Assembly: GCA_004154925.1 (NCBI GenBank)
Contig: QJNS01000111.1
Span: forward strand, 124,001 to 188,000
Origin: Monosporascus cannonballus
Lineage: Eukaryota > Ascomycota > Sordariomycetes > Xylariales
Direction: 5' to 3'
Length of the DNA: 64,000 nucleotides
The position numbers and the translations under genes are program-made. Shown here one piece after another: positions 55,532 through 64,000 of this stretch; within the stretch, counting starts at the first letter, position 1; each line of letters opens with the position of its first letter. The notes under the pieces were generated by a model. The model searched no databases. It saw only the letters and a list, made by a program, of their open reading frames with translations, and was not told where the DNA came from.

Positions 55532-57444
55532 TTAAAAGTGGATGGCCTTGGAATAGGTGGCCATGGCCGCCTCCTTGAAAGCCTCGGCCAGCGTCGGGTG
55601 GGCGTGGCACGTCCGCGCGATATCCTCCGTCGACGCACCATATTCCAGGGCCAGCGAGGCCTCGGCAATCATCTCGCCGGCGTTGGGGCCGATGATGTGG
55701 CAGCCCAGCAGCCTGTCCGTCTGGGGATCCGCCAGCATCTTGACCATACCGTCGGTGTCCAGGTTGGTCTTCGCCCGGGAGTTGGCGCTGAAGGGGAAGG
55801 TCCCGATCTTGTAGGGGATGTTGTCCTTCTTGAGGTCCTGCTCGTTCTGGCCGACCCAGGCGACTTCGGGGTGCGTGTACATGACGGAGGGGATGACGCC
55901 GTAGTTGACGTGGCCATAACCCTTCTTGATGAACTCGACGGCGGCCACGGCCTCCTCCTCAGCCTTGTGGGCCAGCATGGGGCCGAAGGTGACGTCGCCG
56001 ATGCAGCGGATGTGCGAGGCCTTGGTGCGGTATTCCGAGTCGATGACGACACGGCCACGCTCGTCGACCTCGAGACCGATGTTCTCGAGACCGAGGCCGG
56101 CAGTGTATGGTCGGCGGCCAATGGCGACGAGGACGACGTCCGCTTCGAGCTATTGACGTACGGAGATTAGCCCGGAAGCCCAAGGAACACCCGTAGCGCG
56201 GGCTCATCCGACGTGAGCATGACCGTAATGACTTACCGTTTCGGCCTTGCCTCCCTTCGCGGCGTCCACGTCAAGCTTGACCTTCTCGCCCGACGCGTCG
56301 CCACTGACGACCTTGGTGGCGAGCTTGAAATCGATGCCCTGCTTCTTCAGCAGCTTCTGGGCCTGCTTCGCGATCTCGGTATCCATACCCGGACCGCCAA
56401 TCTGGTTGAGGAACTCGACGACGGTGACCTGGGAGCCCAGTCGCGACCAGACGGAGCCCATCTCGAGGCCGATGATACCGCCGCCGATGACGATCATCTT
56501 CTCGGGGACCTTGTCGAGGGAAAGGGCGCCGGTGCTCGTGATGACGCGCTTCTCGTCGATTTCGAGCCCGGGGAAAGGGGTGGCCTCGCTGCCGGTAGCA
56601 ATGAGGATGTTCTTGCCGACGACGCTCGTCTCGCCACCGTCGATCAGCTTGACGCGGACCTCGTGTTCGCTGGCGAATGAGCCAGTACCCTTGATGTATT
56701 CGACGCCGTTTTTCTTGAAGAGGAACTCGATACCCTTTGTGAGACCAGTGACGGACGTATCCTTCGCCTTCATCATGCCCCGCAGGTTGAGCTTGACGTC
56801 GCCGACCTCGATGCCCCTGTTCTTGGAGTCGTGCATGATCTGGTGGTATAGGTGCGAGTTGTTGAGAAGCGACTTGGAAGGGATACAGCCGACGTTGAGA
56901 CAGGTGCCTCCGAGAGCGCCGCGCTTCTCGATACACGCAACCTGGCAATTTTAGTAGCCGCTGGTCAGCCATCATCCTTTTCTCGCGCGCGATTCCCGAT
57001 GCGTTCCCGTCCCATCGCATCCCATTGTGACGAACGGATGGGTTGATTGATTGTATGTACCTTTAAGCCTTCTTGGCCGGCCTTGATGGCTGCGACGTAT
57101 CCGGCGACACCGCCTCCAATAATGACGAGATCCTTCTCCTCTGCGGCCAAGCTAGTCAGCGGCGTGGTCCACGGTGGTCAAATCCAAGATAGTGCTGACA
57201 GACCAGATTGCGTGGCATATCCTCTCCTCCATCGTGATACGGGAGAGACGACTGAGGGCAAACTAGCGTATGAGATTCCCAGGTCAGCAAACGCATAACA
57301 CACATATTGTACATGCGGGTGCGCATAGAGACGATGCGAGTTATTTACGGGAGTATTGGTATTGTGGATGGGTAAAACCTACGAGGATCGAGAGCGGAAG
57401 GCAGATCGGACAGTAGTCGTCGGTATTAATCGACTCGCCAACAT
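55532..57444 (-). CDS. LPD1: Dihydrolipoyl dehydrogenase (E3)
   Basis: This mitochondrial FAD enzyme re-oxidises lipoamide for the pyruvate, 2-oxoglutarate and branched-chain dehydrogenases and the glycine cleavage system. The proposed exons are 57383-57444, 57061-57151, 56237-56941 and 55532-56149, giving 491 residues. The first exon was found by frame and splice signals. It encodes a basic presequence ([19 protein letters not shown]), ends at GTAGGT and joins a 231-bp intron that ends CTGACTAG. The FAD motif is [14 protein letters not shown], the redox cysteines are 65 and 70 in GGTCLNVGC, the NAD motif is [12 protein letters not shown], and the catalytic His-Glu pair lies in [10 protein letters not shown] (about 470 and 475). 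The C-terminus is ATYSKAIHF. The next exon has no ATG, which supports a separate first exon. Confidence 0.95.
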
Positions 57445-58181
57445 GATGCCGGCAATTTGGAAAATGAGGCGAAAGAGGGAAGTGAAGTGTTTCGAAGATT
57501 CCCACACAAAGGGCGAGGAAATGCTACCTTTCCTCTTTTTATTTATTTAATTTTTTTTGTTGAGGCTGTCGTCACAATCAAAAAAAGCGACAGGGCGACC
57601 CTCAGGAAAGTAAGTAATCAATTGGTTCAGCACCCCATGCAGGTTAGTCGGTTTCTGCCATCGATCGGGTATGTACTTTATGTATTTATTATTTTATTTT
57701 TATTGGCCACTCTCCGCTGCTTGGAGGGGGGCGTTCCCGGAACCCCCCCTCAACCAGTGAGCCAGTGACTCCTTTGACCCAGTGCCGCTATGTCCAGTAA
57801 TGTTCTACTGTACAGTAGTGTTCCGCTGTGCTCGTTCCGGCTTAGTCTCTCAATATTAGCTTCTGATTTGTTATCTCGTCGGGGAATACTTCAGAAGGCG
57901 ATGCTCAGTTGATGTAATCAACGGCGGCTCATTTTCGCCCTTCACTCCCCGTTGTTCCGAGAATAACCGGGTCGTCTCCCAGTGACGATGTGAGGCGGAA
58001 ACGCCGGCTGCGGGGATGGCGACAGGCCTCGGGGGGCACATGGGAAACACATGTAGCCATCTCGACCTTCTATCCCAGGTGCAGGTATATTCCCCAGAAG
58101 CTGTGTGTAGGTTAGGTGGTACCATGGCAATCTACTACTATTGTTATCATAACCGAGTTAGGTTGACCCAGAGCCGGACCA
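57445..58181. other. Spacer between LPD1 and SGD1
   Basis: Both neighbours are on the minus strand, so this holds the LPD1 promoter and the SGD1 3' region. A T-rich patch lies at 57530-57562. Short frames have no recognisable similarity. No gene is seen. Confidence 0.5.
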
Positions 58182-60734
58182 TCACCTAACCGGGTCCTCG
58201 GCCAGCATACCGTCTAGGATGCCGTCCACCTCGTCGCAGCGCTTCTGGAGGAGTCTCCTCTCCTTCTTGTCTTTCAGCAGGTCCGTGTGGCGCATCCTCT
58301 TCCTCACGAAGTACTGGATGCCGCGGCCCAGATCCCGGTCCACGCCGGCCAGCACGTCCCTCAGCCCGTCCCGCCTGACCTCCTGGAGCACCGTGAGGAA
58401 CATGACCTCGACGAACATGTGCGTCTTCTCCTGCAGCGCCATCAGGTTGCGGTGCTTTATGAGGTCCGCCAGCTTCAGCGACTGGCTGGCCGCCAGGGAG
58501 CCGTACATCCGCGCCGCGTTGTACAGCCACCGCATGTCGTAGTCCTCCGCCTCGTCCGCCTCGTATTCGATCTGATCTCCTGTCTCGATCTCCTCTCCCA
58601 TCCGCGCAAACCGAACCGTCAGGCTCCTCCTGAACTGGAAGGAGAGCTCCTTGAGGCCGCAGAAGCGACTCGCTACCAACGTGTAGAAATGGTTGTATGC
58701 CTGCTGTCGCTCTGCGCTGCGGACGATGACTTCAGGGATCTCCTTTCTCTGGTGCTTATTCAACCTCAGATTGCGAATGAGCAGGTCGGCATTCTCGTAA
58801 TCCGTCGCAGCATGCAGCGCAACAAATATTCTCTGTCGCACCTCGGTGTTGAAACCCTGCTGCTTGGCCAGCTCCCACAGATCCGGAACGCCCAGGTCGT
58901 CGTCATCATCCAAGTCGTCCATAAGATCGTCCCGCATCGCATCTGGCTTCTGCTCCTTCGAACTACCCTTGCTATCATCCGCTGTGTCCGCCTGTTTGCC
59001 AGCCCAGCTGGCTCCCACAAGCCACCATTTGCCCTCTTTGTCGGCGCCCTGGATGTCTTTAAGGCCTATCCGGAGAGGCTGCGTCTCACGGGAACCTTCC
59101 AGGGTGCCGATTCTTTTCTTGATCTGCGTGCGCTGGTCGGCGAGGTCCTTGTTACGCGCGAACGCCTTGGTCTTGTTGCTTTGCAATTTCTTCATCTCGT
59201 CGATCATGAAGCTAGTCCTGACCGAGATGCCTTTCATGCTCGCCGGCTTGATGCGGCTGACGATATCTTGTAGTGCATGTGCATCTTCACGCCGTAGGGA
59301 AGGCCCGCAAAGCTGGATGATCTTTAGTAATAGCTCCGTGTCTAGTTCTGATAAGTGCTCGAGGAAGAGCCGGATGAAGTCGAATATCAGGTTGCAGCCG
59401 ACCACCTGCATGTTGTAGAGCTCGGCTAGCAGGGTGATGAGGTGCTTCGACGCGGAATCTGACTGGTCGCCCGACGCAGCCTCGTAGTGCTTGTTAAAGG
59501 CCTCGACCATCTGCTGTATGAAATAGGCGCTAGATGCAGTGCCTGCCGATCGATGCATGGCCGCCACGAAACCAGCGATCATAGTGAAAAAAGAGTCCGG
59601 GCGCTTCTCAGGGGAGCAGACCAGCGCTAAGGCAGTTTCGACGAGCGTGGACGTGACAGTCTGTCTCGGGTTGTTGTCGTATAATGCTAAGAAGTCCTTG
59701 GTGATTCCGATCATGTTGTCGTTAGTTAGACGGTTGATCAGCCCCTGAATACGCCTTCGTAGCTGTGCCTCGACTTCGTTACTTGACTGTGACTGCTTGC
59801 GGAGCGATGGTGGGACGTATTTCGCCACATTCGTTGTTGGCGCGATGTAAGGGTTCTCCCGCTGTGGCCGCACGGGCTCTGGCTCTTCGTTCTCGGAGAA
59901 GCCTTCAAAGCCGTCCTCATCCTCATCCCCGCGCCCGCTCCCATCATCGTCGCCATCATCCTCTTTCAGCTCATCCTTCCCCCCTTCGCCTACTCCATCT
60001 TCTGCGCCGTCCCAGTCATCGAAGTCAGAACCCTCGTCACTTTCCTCCGCGTCCAGATCATTATCACTTGAACGTCGAGAAATGGCGGCGGCAGCCCGTG
60101 CCATTTGACGTTTTTGAGCTAACCACTCATCGACCTCAGCTTTCCTTTTCCGCTTCGGCAGAGACCCCTCTCCTTGATCGTCGCCATCCAGACCCTCCAG
60201 CAGATCGTCGAGGCCATCTTCGGCGAAAGATTTCGGCAGAGATCTTTTTCCCTTTATGCCAAGTTTCCTTTCCAACTCGGCGATTTCGGCATCGGCCTTG
60301 GTGAGTTTCTTGTTGGTAGACTTGGAGCTCTCTCTTGGGGGTTCGTCTTCAATGTCCGTTTCGTCCCCGGCCTCCGAGTCCATATCAAAATCGAACCCGT
60401 CATCTCCATCCTCGTCGTAGCCTTCTTCCTCTATAGGCTCGTCATCTGCCGTGTCCTGCCGAGAAGCGACACGTGATGTCTTGGACAAGGCCTGCTTAGG
60501 CTGCTGGGCCCTTGATCTGCCAACTCCTATTGAGCCGTCATGTGGATGCCTTGTATGAGGTTGCCGTTGCTTGGATTGTCTCTTCTGAACTCGCTGGGCT
60601 TTGCGCTGCTCCTTTCTGGAGGGTTGTCTAGATCTAGCACTTCCTCTAGCATTAACCGAAGATGGCTCCTGCACGCTGAGTTCATTTAGCAGGTTAGAAG
60701 GCAGAGCGAGCTTCCTCTTCTGCCCCGGTGCCAT
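58182..60734 (-). CDS. SGD1: MIF4G/MA3 domain nucleolar protein, Sgd1/NOM1-like
   Basis: This is a single uninterrupted exon of 850 residues. The N-terminus is basic (MAPGQKRKLALPSNLLNELS, then KEQRKAQRVQKRQSKQRQ). Next come acidic stretches (about 100-130 and 230-285), then a MIF4G domain (about 320-530, starting near LRRRIQGLINRLTNDN, with LITLLAELYNMQVVGCNLIF). An MA3 domain follows (about 620-740, with DLWELAKQQGFNTEVRQRIF). Yeast Sgd1 is an essential nucleolar protein needed for 18S rRNA maturation and was first found as a suppressor of glycerol defects; human NOM1 is related. The function is inferred from this architecture. The start ATG is the first in frame, and 850 residues fits the family. 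Confidence 0.93.
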   Translation of the reverse strand: MAPGQKRKLALPSNLLNELSVQEPSSVNARGSARSRQPSRKEQRKAQRVQKRQSKQRQPHTRHPHDGSIGVGRSRAQQPKQALSKTSRVASRQDTADDEPIEEEGYDEDGDDGFDFDMDSEAGDETDIEDEPPRESSKSTNKKLTKADAEIAELERKLGIKGKRSLPKSFAEDGLDDLLEGLDGDDQGEGSLPKRKRKAEVDEWLAQKRQMARAAAAISRRSSDNDLDAEESDEGSDFDDWDGAEDGVGEGGKDELKEDDGDDDGSGRGDEDEDGFEGFSENEEPEPVRPQRENPYIAPTTNVAKYVPPSLRKQSQSSNEVEAQLRRRIQGLINRLTNDNMIGITKDFLALYDNNPRQTVTSTLVETALALVCSPEKRPDSFFTMIAGFVAAMHRSAGTASSAYFIQQMVEAFNKHYEAASGDQSDSASKHLITLLAELYNMQVVGCNLIFDFIRLFLEHLSELDTELLLKIIQLCGPSLRREDAHALQDIVSRIKPASMKGISVRTSFMIDEMKKLQSNKTKAFARNKDLADQRTQIKKRIGTLEGSRETQPLRIGLKDIQGADKEGKWWLVGASWAGKQADTADDSKGSSKEQKPDAMRDDLMDDLDDDDDLGVPDLWELAKQQGFNTEVRQRIFVALHAATDYENADLLIRNLRLNKHQRKEIPEVIVRSAERQQAYNHFYTLVASRFCGLKELSFQFRRSLTVRFARMGEEIETGDQIEYEADEAEDYDMRWLYNAARMYGSLAASQSLKLADLIKHRNLMALQEKTHMFVEVMFLTVLQEVRRDGLRDVLAGVDRDLGRGIQYFVRKRMRHTDLLKDKKERRLLQKRCDEVDGILDGMLAEDPVR

Positions 60735-61263
60735 AGCTTCTCTTATTGCCCTATATTAGAGGGTGTTCCCACTAGTACCAGAGTCTCGGGGAATGTGATG
60801 CAGGGTCGAGGTTTCAGTTCACGTTATCATCAGTCGCCAGCCATTCGGGGTATCGATGAAAATTCGTGAGCGCCGGGGACTCTGCTATAGTATAAATTTA
60901 GCGCTAGAGCAGAAGTAGGGCCAACTCCACAGCGGGTCCCCCACTGGGTGGATCCATCAAGTGCTACTTACAAGTAACATCCCAAGGGCTGCTCGGCAAA
61001 ATTTACAGTTGCTACGCTATCAGTAGGTACGGGGTACTTGGGAAAGATCGATATGCGTATATCCGGTGTCGCCAAGTACTTTGACGTCTTAGCGAGGCGC
61101 GCAGGGCTACCCACCCATACGGCTCTGTTTCTTTTATAACCAAACCACAATGGCCGGAATCGTCACTCCCAGGTCTACCGAGGTATCTATCTTACAACCT
61201 GAGGCTTGAGAGCGTTTTCCTACCAACCTGGTACCTTTGGCGAGCGTCCCTTCTTTCATCGCC
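60735..61263. promoter_or_regulatory. Divergent promoter region of SGD1 and SRP14
   Basis: This spacer of about 530 bp lies between two divergent start codons. No further gene and no clear TATA box are seen. Confidence 0.45.
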
Positions 61264-61856
61264 ATGGATCGCTTGAGCAACGACGAGGTAGGCGACGAGG
61301 AGCCTCCCCAAGATCCCCAGGGGCTATCAGAAGCTCGACTGACCGTTTGATTCCGTCTTGCAGTTCTTCGCAAAGCTCGTCGAGCTCTTCGACTATCGGA
61401 AAGTAAAAGACCACGGCTCCATCTCTCTGACACAGAAAAGATGTACGGCCCCGATCCGACGTGAATGATTCTCTCACCCGGCATCATATGTATTGGTTGA
61501 CAACAGCGCATCGCCTAAATCGGAGACGAACGAGTCTGGCTGACACGGGCAACCAAACAGTATCCTACGACCAGCCCCTCCCGGAGGCCACCAGCGACAC
61601 CATATTCCCCGACCTGCACCCGCCAAGGCCCATGCCGGTCCTCATCAGGGCCACGAACAGCAAAGCGAAGGACCGGAGGAAGGAGAAGATCAAGGTGTCC
61701 ACCGTCGTCGAGGCCGAGGCGCTGCCGGCCTTCTTCGAGAGGTACGCCGACGTGTGCAAGGCCGGCATGACCAAGCTCAAGCCCAGAGATCGAAGTAAGA
61801 GGAAAGGCAAGGCCAAGAAGAAGAAGACAGCGGGTGCTGCTGCGGGCGGCTTGTGA
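61264..61856 (+). CDS. SRP14: Signal recognition particle subunit Srp14
   Basis: Srp14 binds the Alu domain of SRP RNA and contributes to elongation arrest during targeting to the ER. The proposed exons are 61264-61287, 61364-61442 and 61561-61856, giving 132 residues. The 24-bp first exon encodes MDRLSNDE, and the splice gives FFAKLVELFDYRKVKDHGSI, the typical Srp14 start. The second splice restores QKRLSYDQ. The middle has MPVLIRATNSKAKDRRKEKI and the C-terminal helix FFERYADVCKAGMTKLK, then a lysine-rich tail (SKRKGKAKKKK) as in other fungal and animal Srp14 proteins. Introns are 76 bp (GTAGGC) and 118 bp (GTACGG). Confidence 0.93.
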
Positions 61857-62379
61857 AGCTGGAGGTTCTGTCCTTCGAACAACCAAGCTACGGATAGCCT
61901 TACATACCCGGCCGGGGCTCGTGCTGGCTTTCGCATGCGACGGCTTGGGAATGAGCTCCCTATAGCTAGTGCGCACCTGACAGAGAGGTACAATCTCTGA
62001 GGAGACAGAAACGGCCCGGATCTAGGACAGACTGCACGTGGTCCGTATAGTCGTATAGTCAGTCACTCTTCCGCCTCCGTCCGCACTTATTATGAAGTAC
62101 TTTGATATAGACGTCAAAACTGGAGTGGGCAGACGGGGCGCCAACGACTACCACATGCCTGAACGGCCCACAAAGAAGACTGCGGTTGTGCTATAATGAG
62201 TAATAAGTTACTATTACTTCAGGTCCGAACTAGACTCCCCTTCTTCATCCTTCAGCCGTATTGCACTATCCTGACCCCAGGGTGTTACGATCTATAACTG
62301 CCTCCCAACTCCCACCCACTGCCCGAAGGCAACCCCCCTCTCCTCCCCTCCCCTCTATCAAGGCTAGGTTGCTATAACA
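61857..62379. other. Convergent spacer between SRP14 and the small cysteine-rich gene
   Basis: This is the 3' flanks of two convergent genes. Short C/T-rich runs occur near 62310-62360. No gene is recognised. Confidence 0.45.
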
Positions 62380-62592
62380 TCAGGACGAGTCGTCGAGGCT
62401 TTCGAGCCTCTCCCTGGCGTCCCTACAGCTGTCGCACTCGCTCTTGATCGGCTTGCGCGGGTTCCCAACGTACATGCAGAGGCTGTCCGGACACCGCGCC
62501 TCGGGGTCCTGACTCTCGCAGCTGGCCAGCTTCTTGTGCGCCGTCCAGACCGTCTTGCACGTCGTGCACTTCTGGACGCGGAGTTCGCACAT
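62380..62592 (-). CDS. Small cysteine-rich protein, possible zinc-binding
   Basis: This frame of 70 codons starts at the ATG giving MCELRVQKC and ends at the TGA at 62380-62382. An upstream in-frame ATG at 62661 would add 23 residues without cysteine; I prefer the shorter form because the cysteine pattern starts at once. Nine cysteines occur, including CTTC, CPDSLC and CDSC, with HKKLASC and YVGNPRKPIKSEC between. The spacing suggests a zinc-binding fold rather than a secreted disulphide protein, and no signal peptide is seen. I believe similar short proteins are common in Sordariomycetes, but the function is unknown. It is intronless and convergent with SRP14. Confidence 0.6.
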   Translation of the reverse strand: MCELRVQKCTTCKTVWTAHKKLASCESQDPEARCPDSLCMYVGNPRKPIKSECDSCRDARERLESLDDSS

Positions 62593-64000
62593 ACTGTATG
62601 ATATGGTAGATAGAGAGAATACGACGCCGCCGTCGTCAGCGATTGTTAGACGCACTACCACTGTGTGTATATGCTTGCTCTCCCTTATTTAGGTAGTGTG
62701 GAACGAGGAGTCGGTTGTCCTGTCTCGGCCGCCTCGTTTTTGGTGTCGCGCGCTCTCCTTTTTCTAGAGCAGAATAAGTTGCGTTGTCGCAGGAAAACCT
62801 CGGTTATTTTAGTAGTTTTTAAATTGAAGCGGTTTAGTACTCGAAGCAGTAGCAGTGCAATGATCCCAGGGGTACGCCTACTGGATGTTGTTGTTTTGGC
62901 TTGCGGAGGTATTAACTAGATAACTTAAGGGGAAAGGACGAGTGGATAAGTTTCGGACCTTAGGGAGAGAGGATAATGTCATTCCGCAGGGAGGGATTCG
63001 CAGAGTTGCTCAGTTCGATCAGTCATCGCGATGTCGTGTTAAGGTGGACTCACATATCCCGAGGCTTTTTTTTTTTTTTTTTTTTTTTTTTTGAAACGGG
63101 ACAGCAAACAAGCAAGCAGGCGTTTGATATGGTCGATATTCATATCGTTGTTACAAGAGGTCAATGGTAATTTTCTTAGCCTATAACAGTACACTATCTC
63201 CTGCTTGTACGAAGTCCGGTAGATTGTGTATAGTTGTGCAATGGTCATATATAGGACCGAGAGAACCATCACGATGGACCAAACCCTCCGACATTCGCTT
63301 AGCCATCCCTTCACAACACGAGTGACACACTGGCACTCCAGATAGAGGACACACCCAAACAGTCACTGGTCGTAACACTCTAGATGCCTGGACCAACCCT
63401 CGTACGCTGTGTAGCAAACACCTATATGCATGAAAAGCATACCAAAGTCTTATGCTTCTCCGGCCACCATTTCTTTCGCCCGCCCAACTCCCGGCACACA
63501 ACCGGGCATTGGATCAACACCGGAACCTGCAGAACTCTGAATGCTATTCGAGGCACAATCTAGATAGAGCATTCAAACGCCCCTTTCCCCTGAGCTGCGA
63601 TCGTACGTCCACCCGGATCGTGGGAACTAACACATAAATAGAAAGAAACTCATTTCTTCATGGTACAACAAAGTCAAGTCCCCCCGAATAACATCCGTTG
63701 GTCGTCAATGCGTCACTTGTCTGCAGCTGCTTTCTTCTAAATGATCTTTATATATCGGGCTTCCGAATCAGTGATGCCGCCTTGTTCTGCAGAGGATCCT
63801 CAGAACTGATCGCTTGACAAGACGTTGGATTTCATCCGACGTATCAGACTGTCGGAAACATACGAGACTGGGGAGAAAATGGAGTTAGGCAAAAAGAAAA
63901 TGTAATACACAGTATGCGATAAGAGAAGACCAAGCCCGTGAATTCCGTCCGCCAGTGACCTATACATGTTTCATTAAAGTCGAGGGGTCGTCGAGGAGGT
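62593..64000. other. Right end of the window without a recognised gene
   Basis: A run of 27 T residues lies at 63066-63092. A 106-codon minus-strand frame (63181-63501) contains WVCPLSGVPVCHSC and is cysteine-rich, but it has no known similarity and a poor coding appearance. Nothing else is recognised up to the edge. Confidence 0.45.

Noticed and set aside
55538..56954. Plus-strand frames of up to 235 codons inside LPD1
   Set aside because: They are antisense shadows caused by GC-rich codon use in LPD1.
58287..59418. Plus-strand frames of 328 and 190 codons inside SGD1
   Set aside because: They are antisense to a well-supported 850-residue gene and show no recognisable domain.
63181..63501. 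Cysteine-containing 106-codon minus-strand frame
   Set aside because: No recognisable family, overlapping frames on the other strand and no splice or context support.

Overview
The window is nuclear DNA of a filamentous ascomycete (Pezizomycotina, most likely Sordariomycetes). The reasons are short introns of about 50-230 bp with GT..AG borders and CTRAC-type branch points close to the acceptor, compact genes with recognisable fungal orthologues, and long AT-saturated blocks that look like repeats destroyed by repeat-induced point mutation (RIP). The species cannot be named from the sequence.

Layout. 1-21.1 kb is a very AT-rich, gene-free block of mutated repeats. It contains at least two copies of one element (about 2.5-3.7 kb and 8.1-9.5 kb), a fold-back repeat near 9.5 kb and a less mutated transposon end at 20.1-20.3 kb. 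21.1-27.2 kb has normal base composition but no intact gene; it holds a decayed copy of saccharopine reductase (LYS9-like) and other relic DNA. 27.3-49.3 kb is a gene island: KGD2 (-), histone H2A (-), histone H2B (+), SQS1-like G-patch protein (-), ATG4 (+), JJJ1-like DnaJ protein (-), cystathionine gamma-synthase (-) and an SPX-RING protein (-). 50.7-52.7 kb is a second mutated repeat block. It starts with an inverted copy of the 20.1-20.3 kb transposon end and also contains a 0.3-kb palindrome and a small element with terminal inverted repeats. 53.1-54.4 kb is a broken amidohydrolase gene followed by a 125-bp pure pyrimidine tract. 55.5-62.7 kb is a second gene island: LPD1 (-), SGD1-like (-), SRP14 (+) and a small cysteine-rich protein (-). 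62.7-64 kb shows no convincing gene.

Function. The intact genes are housekeeping. Two encode subunits of the same mitochondrial complex: KGD2 is the E2 and LPD1 the E3 of 2-oxoglutarate dehydrogenase. Two encode the H2A/H2B dimer, transcribed divergently. JJJ1, SGD1 and possibly SQS1 act in ribosome biogenesis, SRP14 in protein targeting, ATG4 in autophagy, the PLP enzyme in methionine synthesis, and the SPX-RING protein probably in phosphate sensing or ubiquitination. Both clear pseudogenes border the RIP-mutated blocks.

Limits. Exon borders were read by eye from splice signals, reading frame and remembered family sequence. No database search or computed composition was available.
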